Counted from the first letter of the stretch, positions 7,985 to 16,263 are shown. The stretch: DNA of 64,000 nt from SYOC01 sp035575235 (GCA_035575235.1 DATLYA010000005.1:1-64000); one strand, 5' to 3'. Notes: generated from the letters alone by a model not told the origin. A program made the numbers and translations.

Positions 7985-8013
7985 GTAACCTTTCTCATGG
8001 CGATTCCGTCTGT
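7985..8013 (+). promoter_or_regulatory. ECF-type promoter upstream of sigma factor gene
   Basis: GTAACC, 17 bases, then GTCTGT. The AAC-type -35 and CGTC-type -10 are typical of ECF promoters and suggest autoregulation of the sigma gene at 8031. It differs from the GGAACT-N17-GTT class found elsewhere in the window. Confidence 0.5.
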
Positions 8014-8030
8014 ATTCTGGAGGAGGCGTC

Positions 8031-8627
8031 ATGGAGACGAAAGACGAGCTGACCCCTTTGTATGCAGAGTTTGGCCCTCGCATCTACAGCTACCTGCGAC
8101 GCCTCACGCAAGATGCCGCGTTAGCGGAAGAGCTGACGCAAGACACGTTTCTCCGCGCGCTCGAACATCTCCAGACCTTTCGCGGTGACGGGTCGGTGTC
8201 CAATTGGCTCTACCGCATCGCGACCAATCTCTTCCGTGACTATTTGCGCGCCCACAAAGGCAAAGGACAACCATCGTGGGAAAACGGAGAAGACGCTGAA
8301 GGAACAGAAGATATGCTTGCGCGAATTCCTGACCCTGCCCCTCCGCTTCCTCAAGTTCTTGAACAGCAAGCGGTCACCCAGTGTGTCCGCGACTGTATTG
8401 CTTCGCTGCCCGCACCCTATCGGGCTGCGCTGTTACTGTATGCCGTCGAAGGGAAAACCGTAGAAGAGAGCGTCGCCATCCTCGGCTGCAGCAAAGAGGC
8501 GATTAAGGTTCGCCTCCATCGTGCTCGTCAGTTGTTCAAGGCGTTAGCATCGGAACGCTGTGAGATCTCCGCGGAGCGTGGCGGCGAGGTGAGTTGTGTA
8601 CTCAAAGGGCCAGGCAAGGAGGTATGA
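8031..8627 (+). CDS. ECF RNA polymerase sigma factor
   Basis: A 198-residue sigma-70 family protein with region 2 (EELTQDTFLRALEHLQTF, NWLYRIATN) at residues 10-80 and region 4 (LLYAVEGKTVEESVAILG) at 130-175, joined by a linker. It has the length and domain order of group 4 (ECF) factors. GGAGGAGG lies before the ATG. The next gene is a broken anti-sigma factor, so if that damage is real this sigma may be unrestrained. Its regulon is unknown; the promoter above is a candidate target. Confidence 0.88.
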   Translation: METKDELTPLYAEFGPRIYSYLRRLTQDAALAEELTQDTFLRALEHLQTFRGDGSVSNWLYRIATNLFRDYLRAHKGKGQPSWENGEDAEGTEDMLARIPDPAPPLPQVLEQQAVTQCVRDCIASLPAPYRAALLLYAVEGKTVEESVAILGCSKEAIKVRLHRARQLFKALASERCEISAERGGEVSCVLKGPGKEV

Positions 8628-8631
8628 TCAT

Positions 8632-8868
8632 GAACTGCCGAGTATTTGTCGAATCGATGTTTGAGTTTGCCGGGGAGAGCTAGGACCCAATGACATGGCG
8701 CTACGCCGCGCTCATTTGGCCAGTTGCGTTAAGTGCCAACAGGAGTTGACTGAGACGGAAGCCTGTTTTGCCATGATGAAGTCGTGCTGTGGGACAGAAA
8801 AAATGCCTGAAGGACTGGACCAGAAGCTGCGGGAGCTAATGGCGAGTTGTTGTGGTTCGAGCAAGTAA
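8632..8868 (+). pseudogene. Broken zinc-finger anti-sigma factor
   Basis: The start MNCRVFVESMFEFAGE looks like the N-terminus of a zf-HC2 anti-sigma protein; an in-frame TAG at 8683 and a frameshift before 8697 interrupt it. In the shifted frame ALRRAHLASCVKCQQEL supplies the HxxxCxxC zinc motif, and the tail ends with two CC pairs (MKSCCG, MASCCG). It lies right after the ECF sigma gene, its expected partner. Confidence 0.6.
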
Positions 8869-8874
8869 AGGTGG

Positions 8875-9063
8875 ATGATGTATCTCATCGGCTCTTGGTG
8901 GCTCTTTCCTCTCCTGGGGCTTCTGGTGATGGTAGGCATGAGGGTGTTGTGTATGCGGATGATGCACACGGGCTGTTGCCACAGAGCCAGCCGCAGCCCA
9001 GGGCGTCAGGGGCCTGTAACCTTTTCTTCTGCACCTCCGTCTGTACCTGGTGAACGCGACTAA
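8875..9063 (+). CDS. Small Cys-containing membrane protein, tentative
   Basis: A 62-residue frame beginning MMYLIGSWWLFPLLGLLVMVG, one hydrophobic helix, followed by a basic tail with a TGCC pair. It starts 6 bases after the anti-sigma remnant. No family is recognised and coding status is uncertain. Confidence 0.3.
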   Translation: MMYLIGSWWLFPLLGLLVMVGMRVLCMRMMHTGCCHRASRSPGRQGPVTFSSAPPSVPGERD

Positions 9064-9095
9064 AAGCGTATCTTCAACAGCAGGAGGAAAATCGA

Positions 9096-9698
9096 ATGGA
9101 AGCACGGCTCTCACAGAAAGAGAAAGAACTCGTCGCAGTCGGCGCCTCCGTGGCAGCGGGGTGTATCCCGTGTACCGAGTATCACCTGAAGGAAGTGAAG
9201 GGAGCTGGAGCCACGACCCAGGAAATTACGGCGGCCATTGATGCTGCTCTCTGTGTGAAAGGCAGCACGCGCGGCATCATGGAGCAGGTGGCATACCAGG
9301 CGCTGGGCGTGCCCAGAGAAGAGCAGCCGTCCTGCTGCGCGGGGCCAACTGATCGCATGAAAGAGCTCGTCTCGATTGCGGCCGCAGTGGCGGTCAACTG
9401 TCCAACAAACCTGCGCAAGCATGGGGATGCCGGTCGCAGCGTGGGCGTGCGCACAGAAGAGATTCAGCTTGTCGTTGGATTGGCCAAAATGATTCGCAGC
9501 AAAGCGATGGAAAAGACTGATGAGGTGGCAAAGGAGTTAGCCGCTCCCACCTGTGCTCCGCTTCAGGCGTCTTGTGGCCCGACAGTGCAGATTGCACCCC
9601 AACCCCAGACGGCGATGGGAAGTTGTTGCGGTCCCAGCGTCAGCGTCCGACCCGGCGTACAGCCTGTGCAGGCATCGGCAAAGGGGTCATGCTGCTAA
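9096..9698 (+). CDS. Double carboxymuconolactone decarboxylase/AhpD-type protein
   Basis: A 200-residue protein with two tandem CMD helical domains. Domain 1 (residues 1-75) has the full redox motif C23-IP-C26 and a following His. Domain 2 (85-150) has C102-PT-N105 with His109, so the second Cys is lost. The C-terminal tail is unusual: several CC pairs (PSCCAG, GSCCGP, final GSCC) that could bind a soft metalloid such as As(III). CAGGAGGAAAA precedes the ATG. It lies just upstream of the arsenite exporter but is separated by a hairpin and a promoter. Confidence 0.75.
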   Translation: MEARLSQKEKELVAVGASVAAGCIPCTEYHLKEVKGAGATTQEITAAIDAALCVKGSTRGIMEQVAYQALGVPREEQPSCCAGPTDRMKELVSIAAAVAVNCPTNLRKHGDAGRSVGVRTEEIQLVVGLAKMIRSKAMEKTDEVAKELAAPTCAPLQASCGPTVQIAPQPQTAMGSCCGPSVSVRPGVQPVQASAKGSCC

Positions 9699-9713
9699 CG
9701 TGAGACAGAAAGG

Positions 9714-9742
9714 CGAGAGAGTATCCCGGGGATATTCTCTCG
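9714..9742 (+). terminator. Hairpin after the CMD gene
   Basis: CGAGAGAGTATCCC pairs with GGGATATTCTCTCG with one G-T pair. It lacks a T-tract, so termination is probable but not certain. Confidence 0.45.
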
Positions 9743-9784
9743 TGCCGCTACGCTCTTCAAGAGCCGGCCAATTTGTATGTTGCG

Positions 9785-9812
9785 TTGACATATCAAAAAA
9801 ATTTGATACAAA
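9785..9812 (+). promoter_or_regulatory. ArsR-type operator over an acr3 promoter
   Basis: TTGACA and TACAAA are 16 bp apart, and the spacer holds the perfect inverted repeat TATCAAA-AAAA-TTTGATA (9791-9808). Such AT-rich dyads overlapping the -10 are typical ArsR/SmtB sites. No arsR gene is present in the window. Confidence 0.65.
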
Positions 9813-9966
9813 GAAAGCGAAGAAGAAGGCGTCATTGCCTCTCACATGTCGGGCCGTACTGAACTGAACAAGCACCGGAGTCCCATTCGCCAACGAAAAT
9901 TCTTCGAATTGTATCTTGTCATCCTGCTGCGATATTCTCATGACTGATAAGGAGAGTCGAGGATTC

Positions 9967-11028
9967 ATGAACAACCACTTGTCGTTTCTCGATCGGTTTC
10001 TCACCCTGTGGATTTTTCTGGCGATGGCCGTTGGAGTCTCCGCGGGCCATCTCATCCCCAACGTGGAATCCTTCATCAACCGCTTCCAGGTCGGCACGAC
10101 TAACATTCCGATCGCCATTGGCCTCATCCTGATGATGTATCCACCGTTGGCGAAGGTGCGCTACGAAGAGCTGGGGCAGGTGTATCGCAACTGGAAAATC
10201 CTAGGCCTCTCGCTGGTGCAAAACTGGGTCATCGGCCCGATTCTCATGTTTGTCCTCGCCCTGTTGTTTCTGCGAGACTACCCTGAGTACATGGTCGGCT
10301 TGATCATGGTCGGCTTGGCTCGCTGTATCGCCATGGTCATTGTGTGGAATGAACTGGCCCGAGGAGATACCGAATACTGCGCCGGGCTGGTAGCGTTCAA
10401 CAGTGTGTTTCAGGTGCTGTTTTACAGCGTCTATGCCTGGGTGTTCATTACGGTGTTGCCGCCGCTGTTTGGTCTGCAGGGCAGCATCGTCGATATCAGC
10501 ATCGGGCAGATTGCCGAGAGTGTGTTTATTTACCTTGGGATTCCCTTCCTTGCAGGAATGGCTACCCGGTTCGTGTTAGTCAAAGCAAAAGGCAAGGAAT
10601 GGTACCATACCGTCTTCATCCCGCATATTAGTCCCATTACCCTGATTGCGCTCCTCTTCACGATTGTGGTGATGTTCAGTCTCAAGGGCAATCTGATCGT
10701 TCAACTGCCGTTTGACGTCATTCGTATTGCCATCCCCCTCTTTTTCTACTTCGTGGCGATGTTTTTAGTGAGCTTTTATATGGGTCGGAAAGTTGGGGCG
10801 GATTACTCGCAGACAGCGACGCTCTCCTTTACGGCGGCCAGCAACAACTTTGAGCTCGCCATCGCCGTGGCGGTGGCGGTGTTTGGCATCAATTCCGGCA
10901 CGGCCTTTGCCGCGGTGATCGGGCCGTTGGTGGAAGTGCCGGTGTTGGTTAGTTTAGTGAACGTGGCCTTGTGGTTTCAGCGGCAATATTTTGGGGGTAG
11001 TGCCCGGCCTTTCTTGGTGCGCTCCTAA
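9967..11028 (+). CDS. acr3: Acr3-family arsenite efflux permease
   Basis: A 353-residue ten-helix transporter of the bile acid/arsenite family. The motif GLARCIAMVIVWNELARGD contains the conserved Cys that binds As(III), and ASNNFELAIAVAV is the second family signature. It pumps arsenite out of the cytoplasm using the proton gradient. ATG 9967 is chosen for the AAGGAGAG eight bases upstream. An ArsR-like operator lies before it, and arsenate reductase follows at 11497. Confidence 0.93.
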   Translation: MNNHLSFLDRFLTLWIFLAMAVGVSAGHLIPNVESFINRFQVGTTNIPIAIGLILMMYPPLAKVRYEELGQVYRNWKILGLSLVQNWVIGPILMFVLALLFLRDYPEYMVGLIMVGLARCIAMVIVWNELARGDTEYCAGLVAFNSVFQVLFYSVYAWVFITVLPPLFGLQGSIVDISIGQIAESVFIYLGIPFLAGMATRFVLVKAKGKEWYHTVFIPHISPITLIALLFTIVVMFSLKGNLIVQLPFDVIRIAIPLFFYFVAMFLVSFYMGRKVGADYSQTATLSFTAASNNFELAIAVAVAVFGINSGTAFAAVIGPLVEVPVLVSLVNVALWFQRQYFGGSARPFLVRS

Positions 11029-11175
11029 CACCAAATAAGGCAACGTACAAAAACCCCCTGGCGGTGAGCGCTGAGAGGAGGTTAAACAACAGAGCCCGTG
11101 TCCAGCTGAAACCGCCGTCGACCAGCACCCCGCAGGCGCCGTGTTTCTGGAGAATCGCGTGAAGGATACAGAGAT

Positions 11176-11292
11176 TTATTTCTTTTGCATTTCCTCACCG
11201 CAGCATTTGAGCGTGCCCGCGCCGCCTTTGGTGACAATAACCTGGGCGCCGCATTTCGTACAGACATACATTTTGCCAAGTTGATTGGGCAT
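11176..11292 (-). CDS. Desulforedoxin-like 38-residue protein
   Basis: A 38-residue protein with YVCTKCG and LKCCGEEM, the CxxC...CC iron site of desulforedoxin and the N-terminal domain of desulfoferrodoxin. Four Cys would bind one Fe(III) in a FeS4 centre and carry one electron. It stands alone on the minus strand between two arsenic genes. It may donate electrons to a reductase nearby, or act as a metal-binding peptide. Confidence 0.7.
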   Translation of the reverse strand: MPNQLGKMYVCTKCGAQVIVTKGGAGTLKCCGEEMQKK

Positions 11293-11496
11293 ACTCGTAT
11301 TTACTCCTTACCAGGAACGCGAGATCTCTATCACCATTAGCATGCTGATCTCGTTGGCAACAGGGGAAGAATGTTGTCATTGACGAGAGAGGAGACCTGA
11401 CGACGCTGAACAGCCGCGAGCTGGTAACCTTTTCCCGGACTGAGTGGGGTAATCGCGACGATCTTCCCATTGAACGGTAGGAAGGAAGAACATCTT

Positions 11497-12354
11497 GTGA
11501 AGAGTTTGTTGTTTCTCTGTGTGGCGAATTCGGCGCGTAGTCAAATGGCTGAGGGACTGGCGCGCCGTCTCTTCAGTGACACCGTGCAGGTGCAAAGTGC
11601 GGGATCGAACCCTACGCAGGTAAATCCACTGGCGATCGAGGTGATGGCGGAAATTGGTATAGATATTTCTGGCCACACCGCAAAGTCGATTGACGCACTT
11701 GACCTGGCGGCGGTGGATACGGTGATCACCCTGTGCGCCGAGGAAGTGTGTCCGGTTTTTCTCGGTCAAGCGGAACGACTACATTGGCCGATCCCCGATC
11801 CGGCAGGGCATGAGGGCGAATCGCCTGAGCAGCAACTGCACCGCTTTCGCGCCGCCCGCGAGCAGCTTCGCGGGCGGCTGGAAGTGCTCGCGGCGCTGCG
11901 CGAGGTCCCTACGGCGCCAACTTTTGACGAATTCCATTGTAGTGTGCGGGTTACTGATCTGCCGCGGAGCGCGCACTTTTACGCCTGGCTACTGGGAACC
12001 CGTCCTAAGGAGTGGACTCACCGATATGTGACGTTTCATCTGCCCCAGCGGCATACCAACTTCGTGCTGGTGGTGTCAGACGGCAAAGAGTTGCATCACG
12101 ATACGTTGTATCATCTGGGGATCGGCGTGCCGGACAAGCAAGCCGTACTCGATTGGTATGAACGGGCGGTGAGGGCAGGATGGCCGATTGCCAAGCCGCC
12201 GCGCACCACCTGGCGCGGGACGCCCTTGCATGAACTGTGGCTCACCGACCCAGATGGAAACCTGATCGAGATCTACGCCCGGCTGACGGAGGCGGAGCTC
12301 GCTATGAAACCGGCAGACGAGGAACCGGTGTTCCTCGTCCCACGCACTCCCTAG
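11497..12354 (+). CDS. ArsC-VOC fusion: thioredoxin-type arsenate reductase plus glyoxalase-like domain
   Basis: A 285-residue protein. Residues 1-140 form a low-molecular-weight phosphatase fold with C8-VANSA-R14 (CX5R) and further Cys at 80 and 85, as in thioredoxin-coupled ArsC. Residues 148-270 form a VOC domain (DFHCSVRV-type start, LTDPDGNLIEIY near the end) like those of ArsI C-As lyases and As(III)-binding VOC proteins. GTG 11497 is chosen because it follows GAAGGAAG and matches the start of the paralogue at 31317. The fusion suggests arsenate reduction coupled to handling an organoarsenical or to As(III) binding. Confidence 0.82.
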   Translation: MKSLLFLCVANSARSQMAEGLARRLFSDTVQVQSAGSNPTQVNPLAIEVMAEIGIDISGHTAKSIDALDLAAVDTVITLCAEEVCPVFLGQAERLHWPIPDPAGHEGESPEQQLHRFRAAREQLRGRLEVLAALREVPTAPTFDEFHCSVRVTDLPRSAHFYAWLLGTRPKEWTHRYVTFHLPQRHTNFVLVVSDGKELHHDTLYHLGIGVPDKQAVLDWYERAVRAGWPIAKPPRTTWRGTPLHELWLTDPDGNLIEIYARLTEAELAMKPADEEPVFLVPRTP

Positions 12355-12374
12355 GATGAATGCCGAGCATGCCC

Positions 12375-13942
12375 TCAACGGGTCCAGGCGAGCCATTTGC
12401 TGAACAGCCGCTTCACAAACGGTGTCAGCCGTGTGCGGTTGAATTGATCGCCTAGTTTACGGATGGCCTCGGCGTGGGTCGGATAGGGGTGAATCGTGCC
12501 GCCAATCTTCTTCAGCCCGAGGCCGTGTGTGATCGCCAACGACAGTTCAGAGATCATATCGCCCGCGTGACGCGCGACAATGGTTGCACCCACGATAGTG
12601 TCTGTTCCTTTCTTCACGTGCACTTTGACGAAACCGTCCTCATCGCCGTCTAACACCGCGCGGTCGACATCGCGGAACTCCTGGACGAACGTGTCAACGT
12701 CGATCCCCTTTTCTTTCGCTTGGCCTTCGTACAGCCCCACATGGGCGATTTCGGGCGAGGTGTAGGTACACCAGGGCATCCCAGCGAGGTGGACTTCTTG
12801 CGGCCTTTGAAGAGGGCATTGTGAATCACGATGCGCGCCATAAAATCGGCGGCATGGGTAAACTGGTAGGGTGAACAAATATCGCCCGCGGCGTAAATCC
12901 GGGGGTTTGTCGTCTGCAGGCGGTCGTTGACCTTCACGCCTTTCTTGTCGTACTCCACCCCCACCGCTGCCAGATTCAGATGTTCGACATTTGGCGCTCG
13001 GCCAACAGATACCAACAGTTGGTCGAGCGGCTCATCGTAGCTCTGCCCATGCGAGTCAACCGTGAGTCGAATGCCGCGCTCGTTTTTGATCGTCAAGTTT
13101 TGCCCGCAACAGAGGAGCGTGACGCCGTCTCGTGTGATCGCCCGTTGCACGACCTCCGCTGCGTCACGGTCTTCGCGCGGCAGGATGCCGTGTTCCGCCT
13201 CGACCAGAAACACTTCAGACCCCAGCTGCGCGAACGCCTGCGCCATCTCGCAACCGATCGGCCCGGCGCCAATGACGCCGAGTCGTCGGGGAAGCTCGGT
13301 CAGCGAGAATATTGTTTCGTTGGTCAGATAGTCCACTGAGTCCAAACCAGGAATCGGCGGCGCCGCGGCGCGCGCGCCGGTCGCGATCACGGCCTGCTTG
13401 AAGTTGAGCCGCGTCCCGTCCACCTCAACGGTGCTGGAATCTACAAACTGCGCCTGCCCGAAATAGACGTCAACGCCAAGATCGCGGAATCGTTGCGCCG
13501 CATCATTCCGGCTGATACGGGCTCGCAACCGTCGCATCCGTTGCATGACGGCGGCAAAGTCCACCTTCACCCCGGTTGACACTTCGACACCGAACTCGCG
13601 AGCAATGCCCACGGCTGCCGCGACGCGGGCGGCACTAATAACACCCTTCGACGGTACGCAGCCAACGTTCAGGCAGTCGCCGCCCATCAGGCTGTGCTCG
13701 ATCAGCGCGACCTTGGCGCCCAGGCCAGCGGCTCCGGCTGCCGTCACCAACCCAGCAGTGCCAGCGCCGATGACAACCAGATTGTAGCGCCCACTTGGTT
13801 GCGGATTCACCCAGTCCAAGGGATGAATGTTACGAACCAGTTCCTGATTGAACTCGTCCGCCGGACTGGTTTGCGGTAAGTGCTCAATCACCGGCTGATC
13901 GACAAGATGCAGGCGTTTTTTCTGAATCACGGACTCCCCCAT
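12375..13942 (-). pseudogene. Frameshifted FAD pyridine nucleotide-disulfide oxidoreductase (mercuric reductase-like)
   Basis: The N-terminal frame (13942 down to about 12800) has the FAD fold VVIGAGTAG, the redox motif GGDCLNVGCVPSKG and an NAD-binding GAGPIGCEMAQ. A missing base near 12791-12797 moves the C-terminal dimerisation domain (TYTSPEIAHVG to the end) into another frame. Without the shift the protein would be about 520 residues, resembling MerA-like reductases that lack the N-terminal HMA domain. The usual C-terminal Cys pair of MerA is not seen, so mercury reduction is doubtful. The single-base change could be a sequencing error. Confidence 0.7.
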
Positions 13943-14099
13943 TCTTCTTTCTCTTGGAGGAAATACACGTGTGGGTCAACATACGGTGGGCGCACTCGCT
14001 CGCATTCAGTCTCGGCCGGCCTCGGTGTCCGCTCTTTCGCTCTCTTTGGCTACAAGAGCAGGCCGCGCCGATCGGCAGCCGGCTGCAGGCGCCCAGGGG

Positions 14100-14201
14100 C
14101 ACGGCACGCAATCTGCCCGTTTGCCACGCCTGACTCCTCCACCTCGAGTGGTCTGGGAACTCTTTGTAGTAAACCAGTCTCGAGAAGCGATCGTTCCCGT
14201 T
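14100..14201 (-). repeat. Duplicated 5' end and promoter of the LLM oxidoreductase gene
   Basis: This stretch closely matches 40676-40775: the beginning of the coding region (GCAAACGGGCAGAT), its ribosome site and the complete promoter. Here the start codon is changed and the reading frame is lost after a few codons. The rest of 13943-14373 shows no other gene. Confidence 0.7.
14172..14197 (-). promoter_or_regulatory. GGAACG-N17-GTT promoter (relic)
   Basis: GGAACG, 17 bases, GTTTAC on the minus strand, in the duplicated LLM leader. It now drives no intact gene. Confidence 0.55.
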
Positions 14202-14373
14202 ATGTCCACGCTCCATACTTCTGAGAGCAGCAACTAGCGCAAGAGTTCCCCGAACCTGTCTTTAGCTCTCTTCTCTTTTTCCCACCTACCGACGTTCGCC
14301 CCAGCAATGATCAACTGCCCGGCGCTCTACGTGCATCGCGGCGCGTGTACGCGTGTCGGCAGACTTTTTCAGG

Positions 14374-14402
14374 GGAACCTTTGGGCGCCCGTGAGCGTTT
14401 AT
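14374..14402 (+). promoter_or_regulatory. GGAACC-N17-GTT promoter of Sec-AhpD
   Basis: GGAACC, exactly 17 bases, GTTTAT; the first of two tandem sites before the selenoprotein at 14502. Confidence 0.65.
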
Positions 14403-14433
14403 TCTCAAGCTCAAGGGGGGAAATGTGTTTGTG

Positions 14434-14462
14434 GGAACTTCTGCAGGCGATGAAGAGTTTTC
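14434..14462 (+). promoter_or_regulatory. GGAACT-N17-GTT promoter of Sec-AhpD
   Basis: GGAACT, exactly 17 bases, GTTTTC; the second tandem site, leaving a short leader to the ATG at 14502. Confidence 0.72.
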
Positions 14463-14501
14463 TCTACAAAAGCCAAGCAGCCCGAGAGAAAGGAGGAGAC
14501 T

Positions 14502-15083
14502 ATGACCTGGGTAAAAACTTTTGCTGAGCATGAGGCCAGCGGACGACTGGCCGAGGTATATGCCGAGTTAATGAAACACCCACTCGGTGGGGGTCGGGTA
14601 CCCAACATCATGAAGTGCATGAGCCTGCGACCGGAAGCCCTCCTCGGCGTCTGGCGCCTCAACATGGGCATCACCTTTGGCGCCTCAACCCTTGGACGGG
14701 TGCGGGAGGAGATGATCGCTACTGCGGTCTCTGCCCTCAACCACTGCCATTATTGAACGAATTCCCACGCAGAGTTTCTGCGTATGGAGACCGGAAACCA
14801 CACTTTAGTGAAACATCTCAAGACCGACCCCACTAATGCTCCACTGGCGCCGCCAGACAAGGCCATGATCGACTTCGCCCTCAAGCTCACACGCGAGCCC
14901 TGGACCGTCAAACAGGCAGATGTCGAGGGTCTCCAGCAGCACGGCTTCAGCGAAGAGCAGGTAGTAGATATCGTGCTGATCACCTGCACCTTTAACTTTA
15001 TGGATCGCCTGGCCGATGGCCTGGGGGTGGAGCTCGATCCTAGGATGCAACGGCTAGTAGAAATGAATGCAGACAAGAGCTAG
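14502..15083 (+). CDS. AhpD-like selenoprotein (CHYU), short form
   Basis: A 193-residue CMD/AhpD-family protein read through TGA at 14754-14756 (codon 85). The motif is C82-HY-U85-TNSHAEFLR, replacing the second Cys of CxxC; His follows as in Cys forms. The frame continues to TAG with FMDRLADGLGVELD near the end. AAAGGAGGAG precedes the ATG, and a perfect hairpin follows the TGA. This subfamily is known to accompany ArsS-type radical SAM enzymes; a deleted relic of the same gene sits beside the arsM-arsS-pst operon at 56342. Two GGAAC-N17-GTT promoters precede it. Role: peroxide or alkyl-hydroperoxide reduction, or an unknown arsenic-linked redox step. Confidence 0.87.
14767..14783 (+). promoter_or_regulatory. 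SECIS hairpin of short Sec-AhpD
   Basis: ACGCAGA pairs perfectly with TCTGCGT around a GTT loop, 10 bases after the TGA. The loop G and spacing match known bacterial SECIS elements. Confidence 0.75.
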
Positions 15084-15186
15084 CAGGTGTCGGAGCGTGC
15101 TGCGGAGTAGAGCTGAGGGTGCGGAGGAAAAGCGAACCAAGGGGAGTAAAGAAAAACCGCACTTCCTCTCCTCCCAGCTGTTCCGG

Positions 15187-15215
15187 GGAACTTTCCGTAA
15201 CACTTCTCTGTTCAT
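15187..15215 (+). promoter_or_regulatory. GGAACT-N17-GTT promoter
   Basis: GGAACT, exactly 17 bases, GTTCAT, upstream of the secreted protein gene at 15298. Confidence 0.7.
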
Positions 15216-15297
15216 CAAACTGCCGGGAAAGTGGACGAAGAGAAAGAAATTCCACGTACCCAGTTAGCTCTGGGGAGTAACCACGGAGAGGTACAGG

Positions 15298-15663
15298 ATG
15301 ATGAAAAAATTTGTCATCGCGAGCCTGGGGTTGTTCCTTCTGGCAGGCGTATCACCTCTGGTGAGAGCGGCAGATGAAGGAGCAAAGACCGTTACGGGTG
15401 AGGTTATTGACTCTTTTTGTTATGTCGGCATGGGCGCCAGAGGCGCAAGTCATAAGCAGTGCGGCGTTGACTGTGCCAAAAAGGGCATGTCGGTGGGGCT
15501 TCTGGAGAACGGGACGGATAAGATTTATGTCTTGCTTCCGGACAAAGACAAGACACCTCTTCCTGACGGCGTTATCAATAAAATGGGGAGCACGGCCACG
15601 GTCACCGGCAAGTCGTATACGAGTGGCGGCGTCTCATTTCTGATGGTCAGCTCAGTCAGGTGA
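15298..15663 (+). CDS. Secreted hypothetical protein
   Basis: A 121-residue protein with a clean signal peptide (ASLGLFLLAGVSPLVRA) and a mature part holding three Cys (DSFCYVG, KQCGVDC) and a C-terminal beta segment (GSTATVTGKSYTSGG) that looks like a small OB- or beta-barrel fold. The CVG...QC..C spacing could bind metal or form disulfides. It lies under a GGAACT-N17-GTT promoter and 4 bases before a DUF2231 gene, so the two form an operon. Family not recognised. Confidence 0.7.
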   Translation: MMKKFVIASLGLFLLAGVSPLVRAADEGAKTVTGEVIDSFCYVGMGARGASHKQCGVDCAKKGMSVGLLENGTDKIYVLLPDKDKTPLPDGVINKMGSTATVTGKSYTSGGVSFLMVSSVR

Positions 15664-15667
15664 TCCT

Positions 15668-16153
15668 GTGCTAGACTCGGTCCTTCCGACAGGGGTGCAG
15701 CACCTCCAGAACGTCCATCCATTGGTGGTTCACTTTCCCCTAGCGTTTCTGACAGGCGCCGCGCTTCTCTATCTTCTTGCCGGGCTCGCCGGGCGGGAAT
15801 CCTGGGCGTGGACGGCATTGTGGCTTCTCGGATTGGGGACCATGTCGGCAGCCGTCGCGGTGGCGACCGGCCTCTATGCTGAGCCCGGCGTGATGATTGC
15901 GCGCTCTGTGCGCGCCGAGTTGCTCGAGCCCCATAAGCGCTTGATGCTCGCCACCTTTGCGCTCAGTACGGTACTGAGCCTGTGGGCCGTGGCTGACCGG
16001 CCTATTCCTACCAAGGGCAGGCTCATCTTTCTGCTGCTGCTCCTCCTCTTCCTTGCCGGGATGACCTGGGGCGCCGACTATGGCGGCCGACTCGTCTACG
16101 ATAATAACGCTGGCGGTAACGCCTGCCACCAACCGATTGAATTCACCCAGTAG
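15668..16153 (+). CDS. DUF2231 membrane protein
   Basis: A 161-residue inner-membrane protein with four hydrophobic helices and the DUF2231 signature HPLVVHFPLAF near the start, which carries two His that often bind heme or metal in related proteins. The end has a CHQP motif. The start is GTG 15668, just after the upstream stop. DUF2231 proteins are often next to cytochromes or metal genes, but their function is not established. Confidence 0.8.
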   Translation: MLDSVLPTGVQHLQNVHPLVVHFPLAFLTGAALLYLLAGLAGRESWAWTALWLLGLGTMSAAVAVATGLYAEPGVMIARSVRAELLEPHKRLMLATFALSTVLSLWAVADRPIPTKGRLIFLLLLLLFLAGMTWGADYGGRLVYDNNAGGNACHQPIEFTQ

Positions 16154-16263
16154 TATCGGGCCACTCCGTTCAATAACGTATAAGTCAGCTTTGGGACTCT
16201 TTCCCGACTTTCGAAGCTGCGCACGCCCGGCGGATCGGTGCGAAGTCTGAAGTGATACGATCG

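Noticed and set aside
8683..8685. TAG in the anti-sigma remnant as amber readthrough
   Set aside because: A frameshift also breaks the gene, so it is a damaged gene rather than clean readthrough.
14154..14185. Plus-strand GGAACT in the duplicated LLM leader
   Set aside because: No GTT at 17 bases; the minus-strand site is the real one.
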